Positions 11,328-22,965 of a stretch of 64,000 nt of DNA are shown here, one piece after another. Made by a program: the position numbers and the translations under genes. Source of the DNA: Ophioderma brevispina (Eukaryota; Echinodermata; Ophiuroidea; Amphilepidida; Ophiodermatidae); contig JAMKCH010058438.1 of NCBI GenBank assembly GCA_023653785.1, forward strand, positions 35,273 to 99,272, given 5' to 3'. The notes below the pieces were generated by a model that was given only the letters and a program-made list of their open reading frames with translations, was not told the origin of the DNA and made no database searches. The stretch's first letter is position 1, and every line of letters starts with the position of its first letter.

Positions 11328-12063
11328 GCAAGATGTAAACATTTTCTAAAATATTATAGAGCCTGTGATTACAACATTTCCCCAGCCCAAATCATTTGAA
11401 AACGGTCGCAATTGATGACATGACGCCTTATGTACTGTTAGCGTTTTAGCTCTTTTCCTTTACTACTTTTTTCACTAATAGCGATCTCCTTGCATTCGAA
11501 CTCTCCTCAAGCAACAATTTGAAAATTGCAGAAAGATAAATGAACGAATTAAATAAATAGTAAAAACCAATGTTTAAGTATTTAAAACTATATTTATGAA
11601 CCTGCTTTTAAATAAATAAAACTATATTTATTTGACACATATTTGTTTGTTATTTAATTCCCTTATTGTATTTATTTTAAATTTATTTTTATCTATTTTC
11701 TTTTATGATCTATTTGTTAGTGATTGTAACCCTATATAACAGTAGCATAGATGTCTATATTGCAAATTACCACACACTAATTTTGTATTTTTTATTTAGA
11801 AACATATTTGGGAACGTCAAATCGTTATATTTAGATTCAAAGATATTATTACTATTTTTATTAGTCGTTTAGCATTTGCCTCAATCACGCGTGACCGTCC
11901 GTGATCCTGACCGTGACAGCTGTCAAATGCCGATGATGATGACGAAGAATTCTCGTCACAAAACCTGGAAAAAAATGAGAGAGTCATAGTCAACTCAGTC
12001 CAATATTAATAAAACAAAAATACAAAACAAACCCTTCATTTTTGTCTTAATTTGGTGAATATA
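11328..12063. other. AT-rich stretch without a gene
   Basis: AT-rich sequence with repeated AAATAAATAAA and TATTTATTT words (about 11550-11710) and a CGTGAC-rich patch near 11885-11920. No reading frame or RNA gene was recognised. Confidence 0.5.
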
Positions 12064-12301
12064 CACTGCAAAAACAGTGATTAGAAATTCAACACTTTTC
12101 TAAACACATTTTGGTCCACGTTTCTAAACATTTTAACACCTGTTTAATATCTAAACACCTTATATCTAAACATGTTTAAAATCAAAACATATTTAAGGAT
12201 TTGACATTAGGTGTGTAGACATTTGACGGCAAGTTTAGAGATTTGCCATGTTAAATTCCTAAACAATATGCACCACGTTTCTAAACACTGTTTTTGCAGT
12301 G
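12064..12301. mobile_element. 238-bp MITE with CACTG ends
   Basis: The left end reads CACTGCAAAAACAGTGATTA, and the right end is its inverted copy with TTTAGAAAC further in. The flanks TATA and TATG fit a 4-bp or degenerate target duplication. The interior is filled with spaced TCTAAACA / TGTTTAGA words in both orientations, so the whole element is partly self-complementary. CACTG ends recur in unrelated elements at 28183, 47062 and 51761. Confidence 0.75.
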
Positions 12302-14980
12302 TATGTTTGTTTGTTTTGTGAATACTGAATAAGGGTAAATATTGTGCACTGAATAAGGTCGTGCTACCATCCCTAGCTATCCCTGTGTCCGGCTTACATC
12401 ATTAAGTTGTCAAATTGGCAAGTGAATTGACTGCGTTTGCAATGTCGCTAAGAAAGAACTGATCAAACACAGTTGTCCTCGAGGGCGCCACCACCAGTTA
12501 GGAATAATGCAGAGAAGAGAAAACTCGACGTCCATTAACAGCTTGCCAGATTAAAAACAAACCAAAAAATGAAAGCAAAGACATCTGCAAGCAGAACCAG
12601 ACATATTTTTTAATGAATTATGACACTTTTAGAGGAAAAACCGATGGCAATAGCATTTAGATTTGTATCTTTCATTTGTTTGATCATGGAGTAGAACATT
12701 TATTTTCTACCGCCATGGTTTGATTGATCGATTGATTGATAAGATTTAAATAAGTAGTTATTTGTTGTTGTTGTCGTCGAATCAGTGATTTGCTAATCAG
12801 AAATTAAAAAAAAATAATCAAAAATAATATTTTTGCATGTCTGTAACAAGTATGGCTACGCTAACATACCCTGCAAGTGCTTAGACTGAAAGTAACCTAT
12901 ATAATAAGACAGAATCGGATATTTTAGTCAATACTGTGAGTGTCCGTATTATAACGGACACTTACTACAACACGTAACTGAATGGAGATTCATATCTCTT
13001 TAAATACTACTGATACTGTTTTCTTCTTTTTCTGTCAATATTTCAGTTACAAAAATAACTTAAAACTTGAATTCTACAGACTTATCCTCCGGCTTATCCT
13101 TCACTTTTAAGCTAATTTTTAAAATTTCAAATATTTTGACTTTTTCGAAATTCCATGCTTAAAGAATACTTTTAAGTTTATAAATATTAACTACAGGGCA
13201 TGATGGAATGATATGAGGGTGTGTACTATGGGCGAGATTTCATGTCCCTGCCGTGAATGGAATCCATCCTCGTGGACACGTAGTCGAAATACTTGTGGTT
13301 ATCTCAATTTCCCTTTGTCTCCGTTTCACTCTTCGCGCCAAAAAGGGTGAAAATTACCCCTAACTAAATAACTGAAATACTTTTGTGAAATGCGGTTAGA
13401 TGACTAAGTTCACATTAAAAAAAATAATAAAGAGTTTTATATTTCAAACGCAACTAAACTCCAAGTGCCGGACGAAGGCACGAGAAACGCCATTTTGTAT
13501 AAAATAACCATAAAAGGATTTAAAATCATGGTTTCTATATGCCTATTGACGTTTGATATAGTGTTAACTGTTTTTGTGACTTCGTATAGACCCGCATTCC
13601 CGCGCTGAATTTCCTTCAAATGGTAAGTGACATTTTGCTGTGTTTTGCATTGTCTTTTGGGATAAATTGTCAATATGTAGCTATATGTGTAAATTATAAT
13701 TTGCAACATGAATATTAAATTATATTCTAATGATACCAATGCACACGTGTTCGTATAACCGATGACGCGGATCCTTTTAGAGGCTTTGTTTGGTATACTG
13801 ATAAATAACAACGGTGATTATATATAAAAAAGAAGAGGAATAAAAGCTTAGCTAAATGTGAAAATCAGCAAATCAAACGAATATTGAAAGTCTGTTTAAG
13901 GTAATGAAACAAACAAATCAAGAATTTGATCCTTGTGTATCCCCACCACGTATACTCCATATCATAAACTACTGCCGATATGATCTTTTTATTATTCGAT
14001 GTTGCAGTGATTCTTGCGAAGGAATTTTTTTATATTCGATGTTGCAGTGATTCTTGCGAAGGAATTTAACACTTTAACATCAGTACTGAATCTATATGCC
14101 TAATCCAGAATATTAATAATATTTTAAAAACTGAGAAAAGGTGCATATTTAGCAATTTTCGTTTATGTTCTGTTGCATGATGTATTACGGCCTATAGCTA
14201 TCCCAACATGGCGGCCATTTGAATTGTGATATAAAGTTCATTTAATATAGGCAACCTGATAAACATAATTCGTTACTCGAATTCAAAGTCCAATCAACTA
14301 AGATGAAAACGATTTTTGAACGAAAAGTATGTCAACTGTTCTTAATGCCCACACCAATGTGTTAATGAGAAAAGCAACAATCCCAGGCTAATTGCTTTAC
14401 AGAACGATCATAGATCGGGCCCGCCCTTGCAGAACTCATATTGAAAAGGTTATGGAGAAAATTATTCAAGGTCTATAACTGTAACATTTGTTTTAAGAAA
14501 ATATTTAAAATTTTAATTTTAAGGACTTTCATATTGGTTAATAATAAAACGCTTCGTACAGTAGCCATAATGAGTAGTTTTGCAATAGGCCCGGTGTACT
14601 AGGATAGCTTAGGTCGAAGAAGTACAGGACTGCCTGTTTAATTTCTAAACCAGTCAAGAACGTGTGGAGTCATAACTTTACCCGTAATGATGATGTGTGC
14701 GTGTATATGTGAACTTGCAAGAGATACAGTCTGAGGGTATTTTTCCGTATAAGAGACATCTGTATTTTTACATTGTGGAACTTTTTCTTCATTGTGGGAG
14801 TAATTTTTACTTAGGTGACTATGTTATGAATTGTCCTATAACGGAAAAACTGTAATCTAGTATGAGGTTATTCCGTAAAGAGTAGAAAAAGAGGATTTTT
14901 CTAGTTAGTAACTATTAGACCTGCGGCCACAAATCCTCTTGGCTAAAAAAAGGGAGTAAAACTAGAACAAAAAATGAAAA
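12302..14980. other. No gene seen; one 40-bp tandem duplication
   Basis: Moderately AT-rich sequence. The 124-codon minus-strand frame at 13437-13811 has no signal peptide, domain or splice context and is probably chance. A 40-base direct duplication at about 13991-14067 (unit containing ATTCGATGTTGCAGTGATTC) is the only clear structure. Confidence 0.5.
13991..14067. repeat. 40-bp tandem duplication
   Basis: ATTCGATGTTGCAGTGATTC followed by TTGCGAAGGAATTT occurs twice, 40 bases apart, with no internal difference over 34 bases. Such identity suggests a recent local duplication. Confidence 0.85.
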
Positions 14981-15540
14981 AACTGAAAAAAAATCTTAAG
15001 AATGTCTAAAAAAGTGTCTTTTTAAATTAAGAGAAAAATCTCCAAAAACTATATAGGTTTGAAATTCGTTCCTATAGTTTTGAAAAAGTGCATTCTTTCT
15101 TAAAAATGTCTTTAAAAAAGTGTCTTTTTAAGAAATTTTCAGTAAAACTCCCCATGTAGCTCTTGCAGTTTGATGTCGCTGTGTGCCATTATGCGCGGTG
15201 TGTGTGCGTGTGTGAGGATGAGGTGTATGCGATGTGACATGTGAGTGTGAACGGTGTATGTGGTGGGTGAGGTGTATGTGAGGTTTGTGTGGATGTGTTT
15301 TGTACAGATATAACAATCTGGTCTTTTCCTTTGTTTGGAACACACCCATGCAAGTTAATGAAAAAAGGACACAAGTATGAAGTATTTGCATATTTAGAAA
15401 CAGGTCCTGGAAATAAGCCAATATGAAGGTGCTGTTAACACAATATGTGTAGCTGAGATTTTAAAATATTTTGAATATGGAAAATGTCCAGCTAAGATAT
15501 CTGGGTGAAGATTGGACATATCAATGAATGCATAGTTGAT
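14981..15540. repeat. Higher-order unit spacer, copy 1
   Basis: About 560 bp of non-minisatellite sequence that recurs at 16745-17290. Its order is a pair of AAAAATGTCTAAAAAAGTGTC segments, a GT-rich stretch (15190-15300, ATGTGAGG / GTGTATGTG), GTATTTGCATATT, then AACACAATATGTGTAGCTGA leading into the 21-bp array. A third, partial copy begins at GTATTTGCATATT near 16347. Confidence 0.8.
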
Positions 15541-16192
15541 GATTTGAAAAACTGATGTGCAGCTGAGTTGGAAACCTGATGGGCTAGCTGAGATTTGAAA
15601 GTTGAATATGCAGCTAGATTGACAAAATGCTGCAGGGAGACTTGAAAATGTGAAGCTGAGATTGAAAATGGCAGCTGAGACTTGAAAAAATGTGCCAGCT
15701 GAGATTTGAAAATGTTGCAGCTGAGACTTGAAAATGTGCAGCTGAGACTTGAAAATGTGCAGCTGAGATTTGAAAATGTGAGCTGAGATTTGAAATGTGC
15801 AGCTGAGAGTTGAAAATGTGCAGATGAGACTTGAAAATGTGCAGATGAGATTTGAAAATGGCAGCGAGGATTGAAATGAGTGTGCAGCCTGCAGAGATTA
15901 TGATTGTACAGCGGAGATTTTTTGAAATGTGTAGCTGAGATTTGAAAATGTTGTAGCTGAGATTTGAAAATGTGTAGCTTAGAGTTTGAAAATGTGCAGC
16001 TGAGACTTGCAAATGTGCAGCTGAGACTTGAAAATGTGTGCAGCTTAGATTTGAAAATGTGCAGCTGAGATTTGAAAATGTGCCGCTGAGATTGAAAATG
16101 GGCAGCTTAGATTTGAAAATGTTGCAGCTGAGAACTTGAAATGTGCAGCTTAAGATTGAAAATGTGCAGCTGAGATTTAAAATGTGCAGCAG
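15541..16192 (+). repeat. 21-bp minisatellite, first block
   Basis: Tandem copies of a unit of about 21 bases read on the plus strand as TGTGCAGCTGAGATTTGAAA + A, with ACTTG as the commonest variant of ATTTG. Units differ mainly by one-base gains or losses in short homopolymers. Long minus-strand frames across it are by-products of the unit being a multiple of three. Confidence 0.92.
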
Positions 16193-16345
16193 GGTCCGGA
16201 GCCAGGGGGTGGCAGGGGGCGGCCGCCCCATGAGAAATTTTATGAAAAACAGTGGTTGTTGCCCAAAATTCGTGTTTTTTTGAACAAAATGGTTCATTTT
16301 GTTTCGCACCCCTATGATGTTTCGCCCCTATGATTTTACTTGACA
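16193..16345. mobile_element. Inserted repeat fragment in the minisatellite
   Basis: The array breaks at GGGTCCGGAGCCAGGGGGTG. It continues with a GC-rich start and a GTTTCGC...CCCTATGAT end, then resumes at a partial higher-order copy. A near-identical start (GGGGCGGAGCCAGGGGGTG) interrupts the array again near 17776. The words GTGGCGGAGCTAGGGGGC appear inverted near 37345-37365. This looks like the end of a dispersed element with CAGNGGCGGAGCNAGG termini; the superfamily is not certain. Confidence 0.5.
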
Positions 16346-16744
16346 GTATTTGCATATTAGAAACAGGTCCTTGAAAGAAGCAAATGAATGTGCTTTAACA
16401 CAATATGTGTAGCTGAGATTTTAAAATTATTTTAAATATTTGAAAATGTCCAGCTAAGATATCGGCTGAAAGTTGGGAAATATCAATGAATTGAATAGTT
16501 GAAGATTGAAACACTGCATGTGCAGCTGAGATTTGAAAATTGTATGTGCAGATTAGATTGAATGAATGGCAGCCGAGACTTGAAAATGTGCAGCTGAGAC
16601 TTGAAAATGTGCAGCCGAGATTTGAAATGTGCAGCTGAGACTTGAAAATGTGCAGATGAGATTTGAAAATGTGTAGCTGAGTATTGACAAATGGTGCAGC
16701 TGAGATGTTGAAATTATGTGCAGCTAAGATTTGAAAATGATGTG
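16346..16744 (+). repeat. 21-bp minisatellite with partial higher-order copy
   Basis: Starts with a third, partial copy of the higher-order spacer (from GTATTTGCATATT) and passes into 21-bp units (GCAGCTGAGACTTGAAAATG). It ends where the full spacer returns. Confidence 0.85.
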
Positions 16745-17290
16745 CAGCTGAAAATCTTTAAGAATGTCTAAAAAAAAGTGTCTTTTTAAGAGAAAAATCT
16801 CAAAACTATATAGGTTTGAAATTCGTTCTATAGTTTTGAAAAAGTGCATTTTCTAAAAATGTCTAAAAAGTCTTTTAAGAAATTTTTCAGATAAAACTCC
16901 AAAATGAGCTCTTGAAAGTTTGTATGTCGTGCTGTGCCATATGCGCGGTGTGTGTGCGTGTGTGAGAGTAGGATGTAGACAGTAGTGTGACATGTGAGTT
17001 GAAGCGGTGTTATGTGGTGGGTGAGGGTGTATGTGAGGTTTGTGTGGATGTGGGTTTTGTTAAAGATATAACAATATGTCTTGTCCTTGTTTGAACACAC
17101 CCATGCAAAGATAAAAAACGGCCACAAGTATGAAGTATTTGCATATTAGAAACCAGGTCCTGAAATAAGCAATATGAATGTGCTGTGAACACAATATGTG
17201 TAGCTGAGATTTTAAATATTGTGATATTGAGAATGTCCAGCTAAGATTCTGATGAGATTGGAAAATATCATGAATTGAATAGTTGTAGAT
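16745..17290. repeat. Higher-order unit spacer, copy 2
   Basis: Diverged copy of 14981-15540 in the same orientation, with the same order of segments and many one-base indels. The distance between the two copies (about 1.76 kb) sets the higher-order period at this end of the array. Confidence 0.85.
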
Positions 17291-20200
17291 TTGAAAACTG
17301 AATGTGCAGCTGACATTTGAAAATTAATGTGCAGCTGAGATTTAAAAATTGAATGTGCAGCTTAGATTTGAAAATGTGCAGATGAGACTTGAAAATGTGC
17401 AGATGAGATTTGAAAAGTGAGCTGAGATTGAAAATGTGCAGCTGAGAATTGAAAATGTGCAGCTGAGACTGAAAATGTGCAGCGAGACTTGAAAATGTGC
17501 GCTGAGATTTGAAATATGTGAAGCTGAGATTGAAAATGTGAAGCTGAGACTTGAAAAATGTGCAGCTGAGATTTGCAAATGTGCAGCTGAGACTTGAAAA
17601 TTGAATGTGCAGACTTGAAAATGGTAGCTTAGATTTGAAATGTGCAGCTGGATTTGAAAAAATGGTGCAGCTGAGATTGAAAACTGTGCAGATTAGATTT
17701 GAAAATGTGCAGCTGAGACTTGAAAATGTGCAGCTGAGGTTTGAAAATGTGCAGCTGCGATTTGAAAATGTGCAGCAGGGGCGGAGCCAGGGGGTGCAGG
17801 GGCGGGGGGGGGGGGGGGGTGGATTTGAAAATGATTGTGCAGATGAGATAGATTGTGACAGCGGAGATTTGAAATGTGCAGCTGAGATTTGAAAATGTTG
17901 CAGCCTGAGATTTGAAAAGTGCAGTGAGACTTGAAAATGTGCAGATGAGATTGAAAAATGTGCAGATGAGACTTGAAAATGTGCAGCTGAGATTTGAAAA
18001 TGTGTAGCTGAGATTTGAAAATGTGTAGCTGAGATTTGAAAATGTGCAGCTGAGAATTGAAAATGTGCAGCTGAGACTTAAAAATGTGCAGCTGAGACTT
18101 GAAAATGTGCAGCTGAGATTTGAAAATGTGTAGCTGAGATTGAAAATGTGCAGATGAGATTTGAAATGTGCAGCTGAGATTGCAAATGTGCAGCTGAGAT
18201 TTGAAAAATGTGCAGATGAAGTGAAAATGTGAAGCTGAGATTGAAACTGTGCAAGCGGAGACTTGGAAACATGTGCAGCTGAGATTTGAAATGTGCAGCT
18301 GAGACATTGAAAAGGTGCAGCTGAGATTTTGAAAATGTGAGCTGAGACCTGAAAATGTGACTTGAGACTTGAAAAATGTGCAGCTGGACTTGAAAATGGG
18401 GGGGGGGGGGGGGGGGGGGGGGGGGGTGGGTGTCGGGGGGAGCAGCTGAGATTGGAAAATGTGTAGTGAGATTGAAAAGTGCAGCTGAGATTTGAAAATG
18501 TGCAGCGGAGATTGAAAAATGATGTGCAGATTATGATGTGCAGTTGAGATTTGAAAATTTGCAGCTGAGATTTGAAAATGTGCAGCTGAGACTTGAAAAT
18601 GTGCAGCTGAGACTGAAAATGTGCAACTGAGACTTGAAAATGTGCAATGGAATGAAAATGTGTAGCTGAGAATTGAAAAGTGCAGCTGAGATTTGAAAAT
18701 GTGTCGCTGAAGATTGAAAATGTGCAGCTGAGGATTGAAAATGTGCAGCTGAGGATTGAAAATGTGCAGCTGAGACTGAAAATGTTGCGATGAGACTGAA
18801 AAATGTGAAGCTGAGATTTGAAAATGTGTATCTGGAAGGATTGAAAATGGCAAAGTGAGATTTGAAACTGTGCAGCTGAGATGAATGTGCAGCTGAGATT
18901 TGAAAAGTGCAGTGAGTTGAAAAGGTGCAGCTGAGGACTTGAAAATGTGCAGCGAGATTTGAAAAGGTGCAGCTGAGACTTGAAAATGTGCAGCTGAGAC
19001 TTTGAAAATGTGCAGCTGAGACTTGAAATATGTGCAGCTGAGATTTGAAAATGTGTATCTGAGATGGAAAAATGTTGCACTGAGATGAAAATGTGCAGCT
19101 GAGAATTGAAAATGTGCAGCTGAGAATTGAAAATGTGCAGCTGAGACTTGAAAATGTGCAGCTGAGATTTGAAAATGTGCAGCGGAGACTTGAAAATGTG
19201 CAGCTGAGACTTGAAAAATGTGAAGCTGAGACTTGAAAATGTCAGCTGAAGGATGTGAAAATGTGCAGCTGAGATTTGAAAATGGCAGATGAGATTGAAA
19301 ATGTGCAGCTGAGACTTGAAAATGATGCAGATGAGACGTGAAAATGTGCAGCTGAGACTTGAAAATGTGAGGATGAGATTTGAAATGTGCAAGCTGAGAT
19401 TTGAAAATGGCAGCTGAGGAGATTGAAATGGGCAGCTGAGATTTGAAAATGTGTAGCTGAGATTTGAAAATTTGCAAGCTGAGATTGAAAATGTGCAAGC
19501 TGAGAATTTGAAAAGTGCAGCTGAGATTGAAAATGTGCAGCTGAGACTTGAAAATGTGCAGCTGAGAATTGAAAATGTGCAGCTGAGACTTGAAAATGGC
19601 AGCGGAGATTGAAAATGTGCAGCTGAGGTTTGAAAATGTGCAGCTGGGACTTGAAAATGTGCAGCTGAGATTTGAAAATGTGGCGGGGGGCAGCTGGAGG
19701 ATTTGAAAATGTGCAGCCGAGACTTGAAAATGTGCAGCTGAGATTTGAAAATGTGTAGGCTGAGATTTGAAAATGTGCAGCTGAAATTGAAAATGTGCAG
19801 CTGGGAATTTGAAAATGTGCAGCTAGATTGAAAATGTGAGCTGAGGTTTGAAAAAAAGTGTGCAGCTGAATTGCAAATGTGCAGCCCTGAAATTTGAAAA
19901 TGTGCAGCTGGGACTTGAAAATGTGCAGCTGAGACTTGAAAATGTGCAGCTGAGACTTGAAAATGTGCAGCTGAGATTGAAAAGTGAGCTGAGATTTGAA
20001 AATGTGCAGTGAGTATTTGAAAATGTGCAGCTGAGAATTGAAAATGTGAGCTGAGAATTGAAATGTGCAGCTGAGATTGAAAATGTGCAGCTGAGTATGA
20101 AAAAATGTGCAGCGAGATTGAAAAAATGTGCAGCTGAGACTTGAAAATGTGCAGATGAGATTTGAAACATGTGCACTGAGACTTGAAATGTGCAGCTGAG

Positions 20201-20720
20201 ACTTGAAAATGTGCAGCTGAGAATTGAAAATGTGCAGCTGAGGCTTGAAAATGTGCAGCTGAGATTTAAAATGGGTAGATGAGATTGAAATGTGCAGCTG
20301 CGATTTGAAAATGTGCAGCTGCGATTTGAAAATGTGCAGCCGAGTGACTTGAAAATATGCAGCTGAGACTTGAAAATGTGCCGCTGGAGACTTGAAAATG
20401 TGCAGCTGAGATTGAAAATGTGTAGCTGAGATTTGAAAATGTGCAGCTGAGAATTGAAAATGTGCAGCTGAGATTGAAAATGTGCAGTGAGATTGAAAAT
20501 GTGAAGCTGAGATTGAAAATGTGCAGCTGAGAATTGAAAATGTGCAGCTGAAGATTTGAAAAGTGGCAGCTGAGATTGAAAATGTGAGCTGAGACTTGCA
20601 AATGTGCAGCTGAGACTTGAAACTGTCAGCGAGACTGAAAAGGTGCAGCTGAGTTTGAAAAGTGTAGCTGAGATGAAAATGTGCAGCTGAGATTTCAAAA
20701 AATGTGCAAAGCGAGAAAAC
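17291..20720 (+). repeat. 21-bp minisatellite, main block
   Basis: About 3.4 kb of nearly unbroken units of about 21 bases (GTGCAGCTGAGATTTGAAAA). Read on the minus strand they give heptapeptides such as QLHIFKS, AAHFQVS and LSCTFSN in the three frames. Frames switch wherever a unit gains or loses a base, which is why minus-strand open frames of several hundred codons overlap in different registers. Two G runs interrupt it (about 17803-17819 and 18398-18426). I found no signal peptide, splice border or composition that would make it a gene. Confidence 0.95.
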
Positions 20721-21280
20721 AGCCAACTGAGGGTTGCAAAATTGCAGTGATTGATATTTGAAAATGTTTATGATCGAAAAATGTCCCGCTAAAATTTGTA
20801 ATTTCTAGCTGAGATTTTAAAATTTGAATCTGAGATTTAAAAATATCCAGATGAGTTTTGAAAAGGTCTCGCTGAGATTTGAAAATGCGCAACTGATATT
20901 TGGAAAATGTGCAGAGCGAGATTGAAAAGGTGCAGTTAAGATGTGAAACACATCCAATTGGAATTAGACGTTCAGCTGAGATTTGAAAATGGCGTCTGAG
21001 ATTTGGAAAATATTGCAGTTGAAATTTGCACTGAGATTGAAATGCACAATTGATATTTGAAAATGTGCAGAGCGAGATATGAAGAGATGCAGCTAAGATG
21101 TGAAACGTGCAACTGGATTTGGAACGTGCAGCTGCAATTTGAAAAAAGACCAGCTGAGATTTGAAATATGCAGTGCTATTTGAAAATATCTAGCTGAGGT
21201 TCGAAATGTCCCGCTAGATTGTAAAAGTCTAGCTGAGATTTTAAATGTGGAATCTCAGATTTGGAAAATATCTATAGTAG
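20721..21280 (+). repeat. Diverged minisatellite, part 1
   Basis: The same GCTGAGATTTGAAAATGT theme, but units are more diverged and spaced irregularly, with variants such as AGAGCGAGATTTGAAAAGGT and TCTAGCTGAGATTTTAAAAT. This is likely the older edge of the array. Confidence 0.85.
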
Positions 21281-21727
21281 ATTCAACCCATCGTGTCAAC
21301 AGAGGAAAAGTTTGGGACAGCGTCGATTAGTTGGGAGAGGAGGCGGAAAAGAAAAAATATGTGGCCCGATTCCATGTTTCATGAACTGAAATAAGAAAAT
21401 TGGCCTTTCATGCTCATATCATTCTAATTTTACATAAGAGTGCAAAGACATTTGTGTTCCTTCGCATCCAAAAACACGGCGAATCAAGAGTTATGTAAAC
21501 AATCAATCACCTGTTAACATTAATTGAATACCATTTATACGATTATTCAGAATGTTTTCAGGTTAATGTAGCTTATAAGACATTACTTATGTTTCATAAG
21601 GATAGAATGATTTTTTTCAGCTATAGGAAACAACTTAGAGGTGAATTTTAATTTTTACCCCACTGCAAGCCTTCATTCAATGCTATACCTTAGGAAAAGT
21701 ACTAGAGGTGACACGATGGGGATGAAT
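21281..21727. mobile_element. TIR element inserted in the minisatellite
   Basis: About 450 bp of unrelated sequence interrupts the array. Its ends are inverted copies: the left reads ATTCAACCCATCGTGTCA, and the reverse complement of the right reads ATTCATCCCCATCGTGTCA. The interior has no recognisable frame. Array units resume immediately after it (from about 21745). Confidence 0.7.
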
Positions 21728-22599
21728 TACAAGCTGATCTGACAGTTCTAGCTGAGATTTGAAAAGGTGCAGCTGAGATTTGAAATATGCAGAGCGAGAT
21801 TACGGTGCAGAATCAGAGTGAGACCTCCAACTGAGATTTGAAAAATGGCATGCCACAGACCTGAAGATTGAAAATGATTGCAGTGACTCTTGAAAATGTC
21901 TAGACTGAGATTTGAAACTGGTCTACCTAGTTATAAAAAAAGTCCAGCTGAGATTTGAAAATGTGCAACTGAGGTTTGAAATGTGCAGAGCGAGATTTGA
22001 AAAGGTTCACCTAAGATGTGAAAATATTCAACTGAAGATTTGAAAATGTAGCTGAGATTTGAAAAATGGCCACCTGAGATTTGAAAATATGCGGATGATT
22101 TTGAAAATGTCTATCTGGGATTTTAAGTGTCTAGCTAAGATTGCAAATGTGTAGATGAGATTTAAAAATGTGAATATGGAGATTTCACAATATCTATCTG
22201 AGTTTTGAAAAGGTCTAGCTAAGATTTGACAATATGCAGCGGAGTTGAAATGTGCAACTGAGTTTTGAAAATTGTCAGCTGAGATTTACAAATGATTCTG
22301 CGGAGATTTGAAAATGATTTTAAATATTTGAAATGCCCAGCTAAGATTTGAAAATGTCTTGCTGAGATTTGAAAATTCTATCGTAAACGTACACCTGAGA
22401 TTTTCAAATGTTGCAGCGTAAGATTTTGCAAATGTGCAAGCTGAGATTTGCAAATGTGCAGCCTGAGATTGACAAATGTGCAGCGGAGATGTGAAAATAT
22501 ACACTGAGATTGAAAACTAAATTCTACTGAGATTTTAAAATATCTAGCTGAGATTTAATGTTCCTGAAGAATTTTGAAAATGTCTAACACTCAAAACAT
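21728..22599 (+). repeat. Diverged minisatellite, part 2
   Basis: Irregular units of the GCTGAGATTTGAAAATGT theme, in the same orientation as the main block, with frequent AGAGCGAGATT and CTAGCTAAGATT variants. It ends at the turn-round hairpin near 22570-22640. Confidence 0.85.
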
Positions 22600-22965
22600 A
22601 ATCAGAAATTTTGAGCTAGACATTTTCAAATCTACTGTTAGACATTAAAATCTCAATTCACATGTTTAAATTCTCATCTACACATTTGCAAATCTTAGCG
22701 GGACATTTAAATCCCTGATAGACATTTTCAAATAATCAGCTGCAGATTTTTCAAATCTCAGGATGCTGGCCTTTTTCAATCCAGCTTACATTTTAAAATT
22801 GTTTGATGTTTTCACATCTTAATGCACCTTTTTCAAATCTCGCTCGCACATTTCAAGTCTCGGCTGCACATTTCAAATCTCATCTAAACCTTATCATAAC
22901 TCAGCTAGACATTTTCAAATCTCAGCTAGGCATTTTCAAATATCAACTGCACATTTTCAACATTC
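22600..22965 (-). repeat. Minisatellite in reversed orientation
   Basis: From about 22610 the unit appears reverse-complemented (AGACATTTTCAAATCTCAGC). At the junction, TGAAAATGTCTA and TAGACATTTTCA face each other across about 35 bases (about 22575-22630), so the flip point itself can form a hairpin. The array stops near 22965. Confidence 0.9.

Noticed and set aside
13437..13811. 124-codon minus-strand frame
   Set aside because: No recognisable domain, signal peptide, splice border or paralogue in the window.
15541..20720. CRISPR-like array
   Set aside because: Units are contiguous with no unique spacers, in a eukaryotic context; it is a plain minisatellite.
17629..20726. Minus-strand frames of 494-601 codons
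   Set aside because: They are translations of the 21-bp minisatellite in different registers, have no signal peptide or domain, and switch register at each unit indel.
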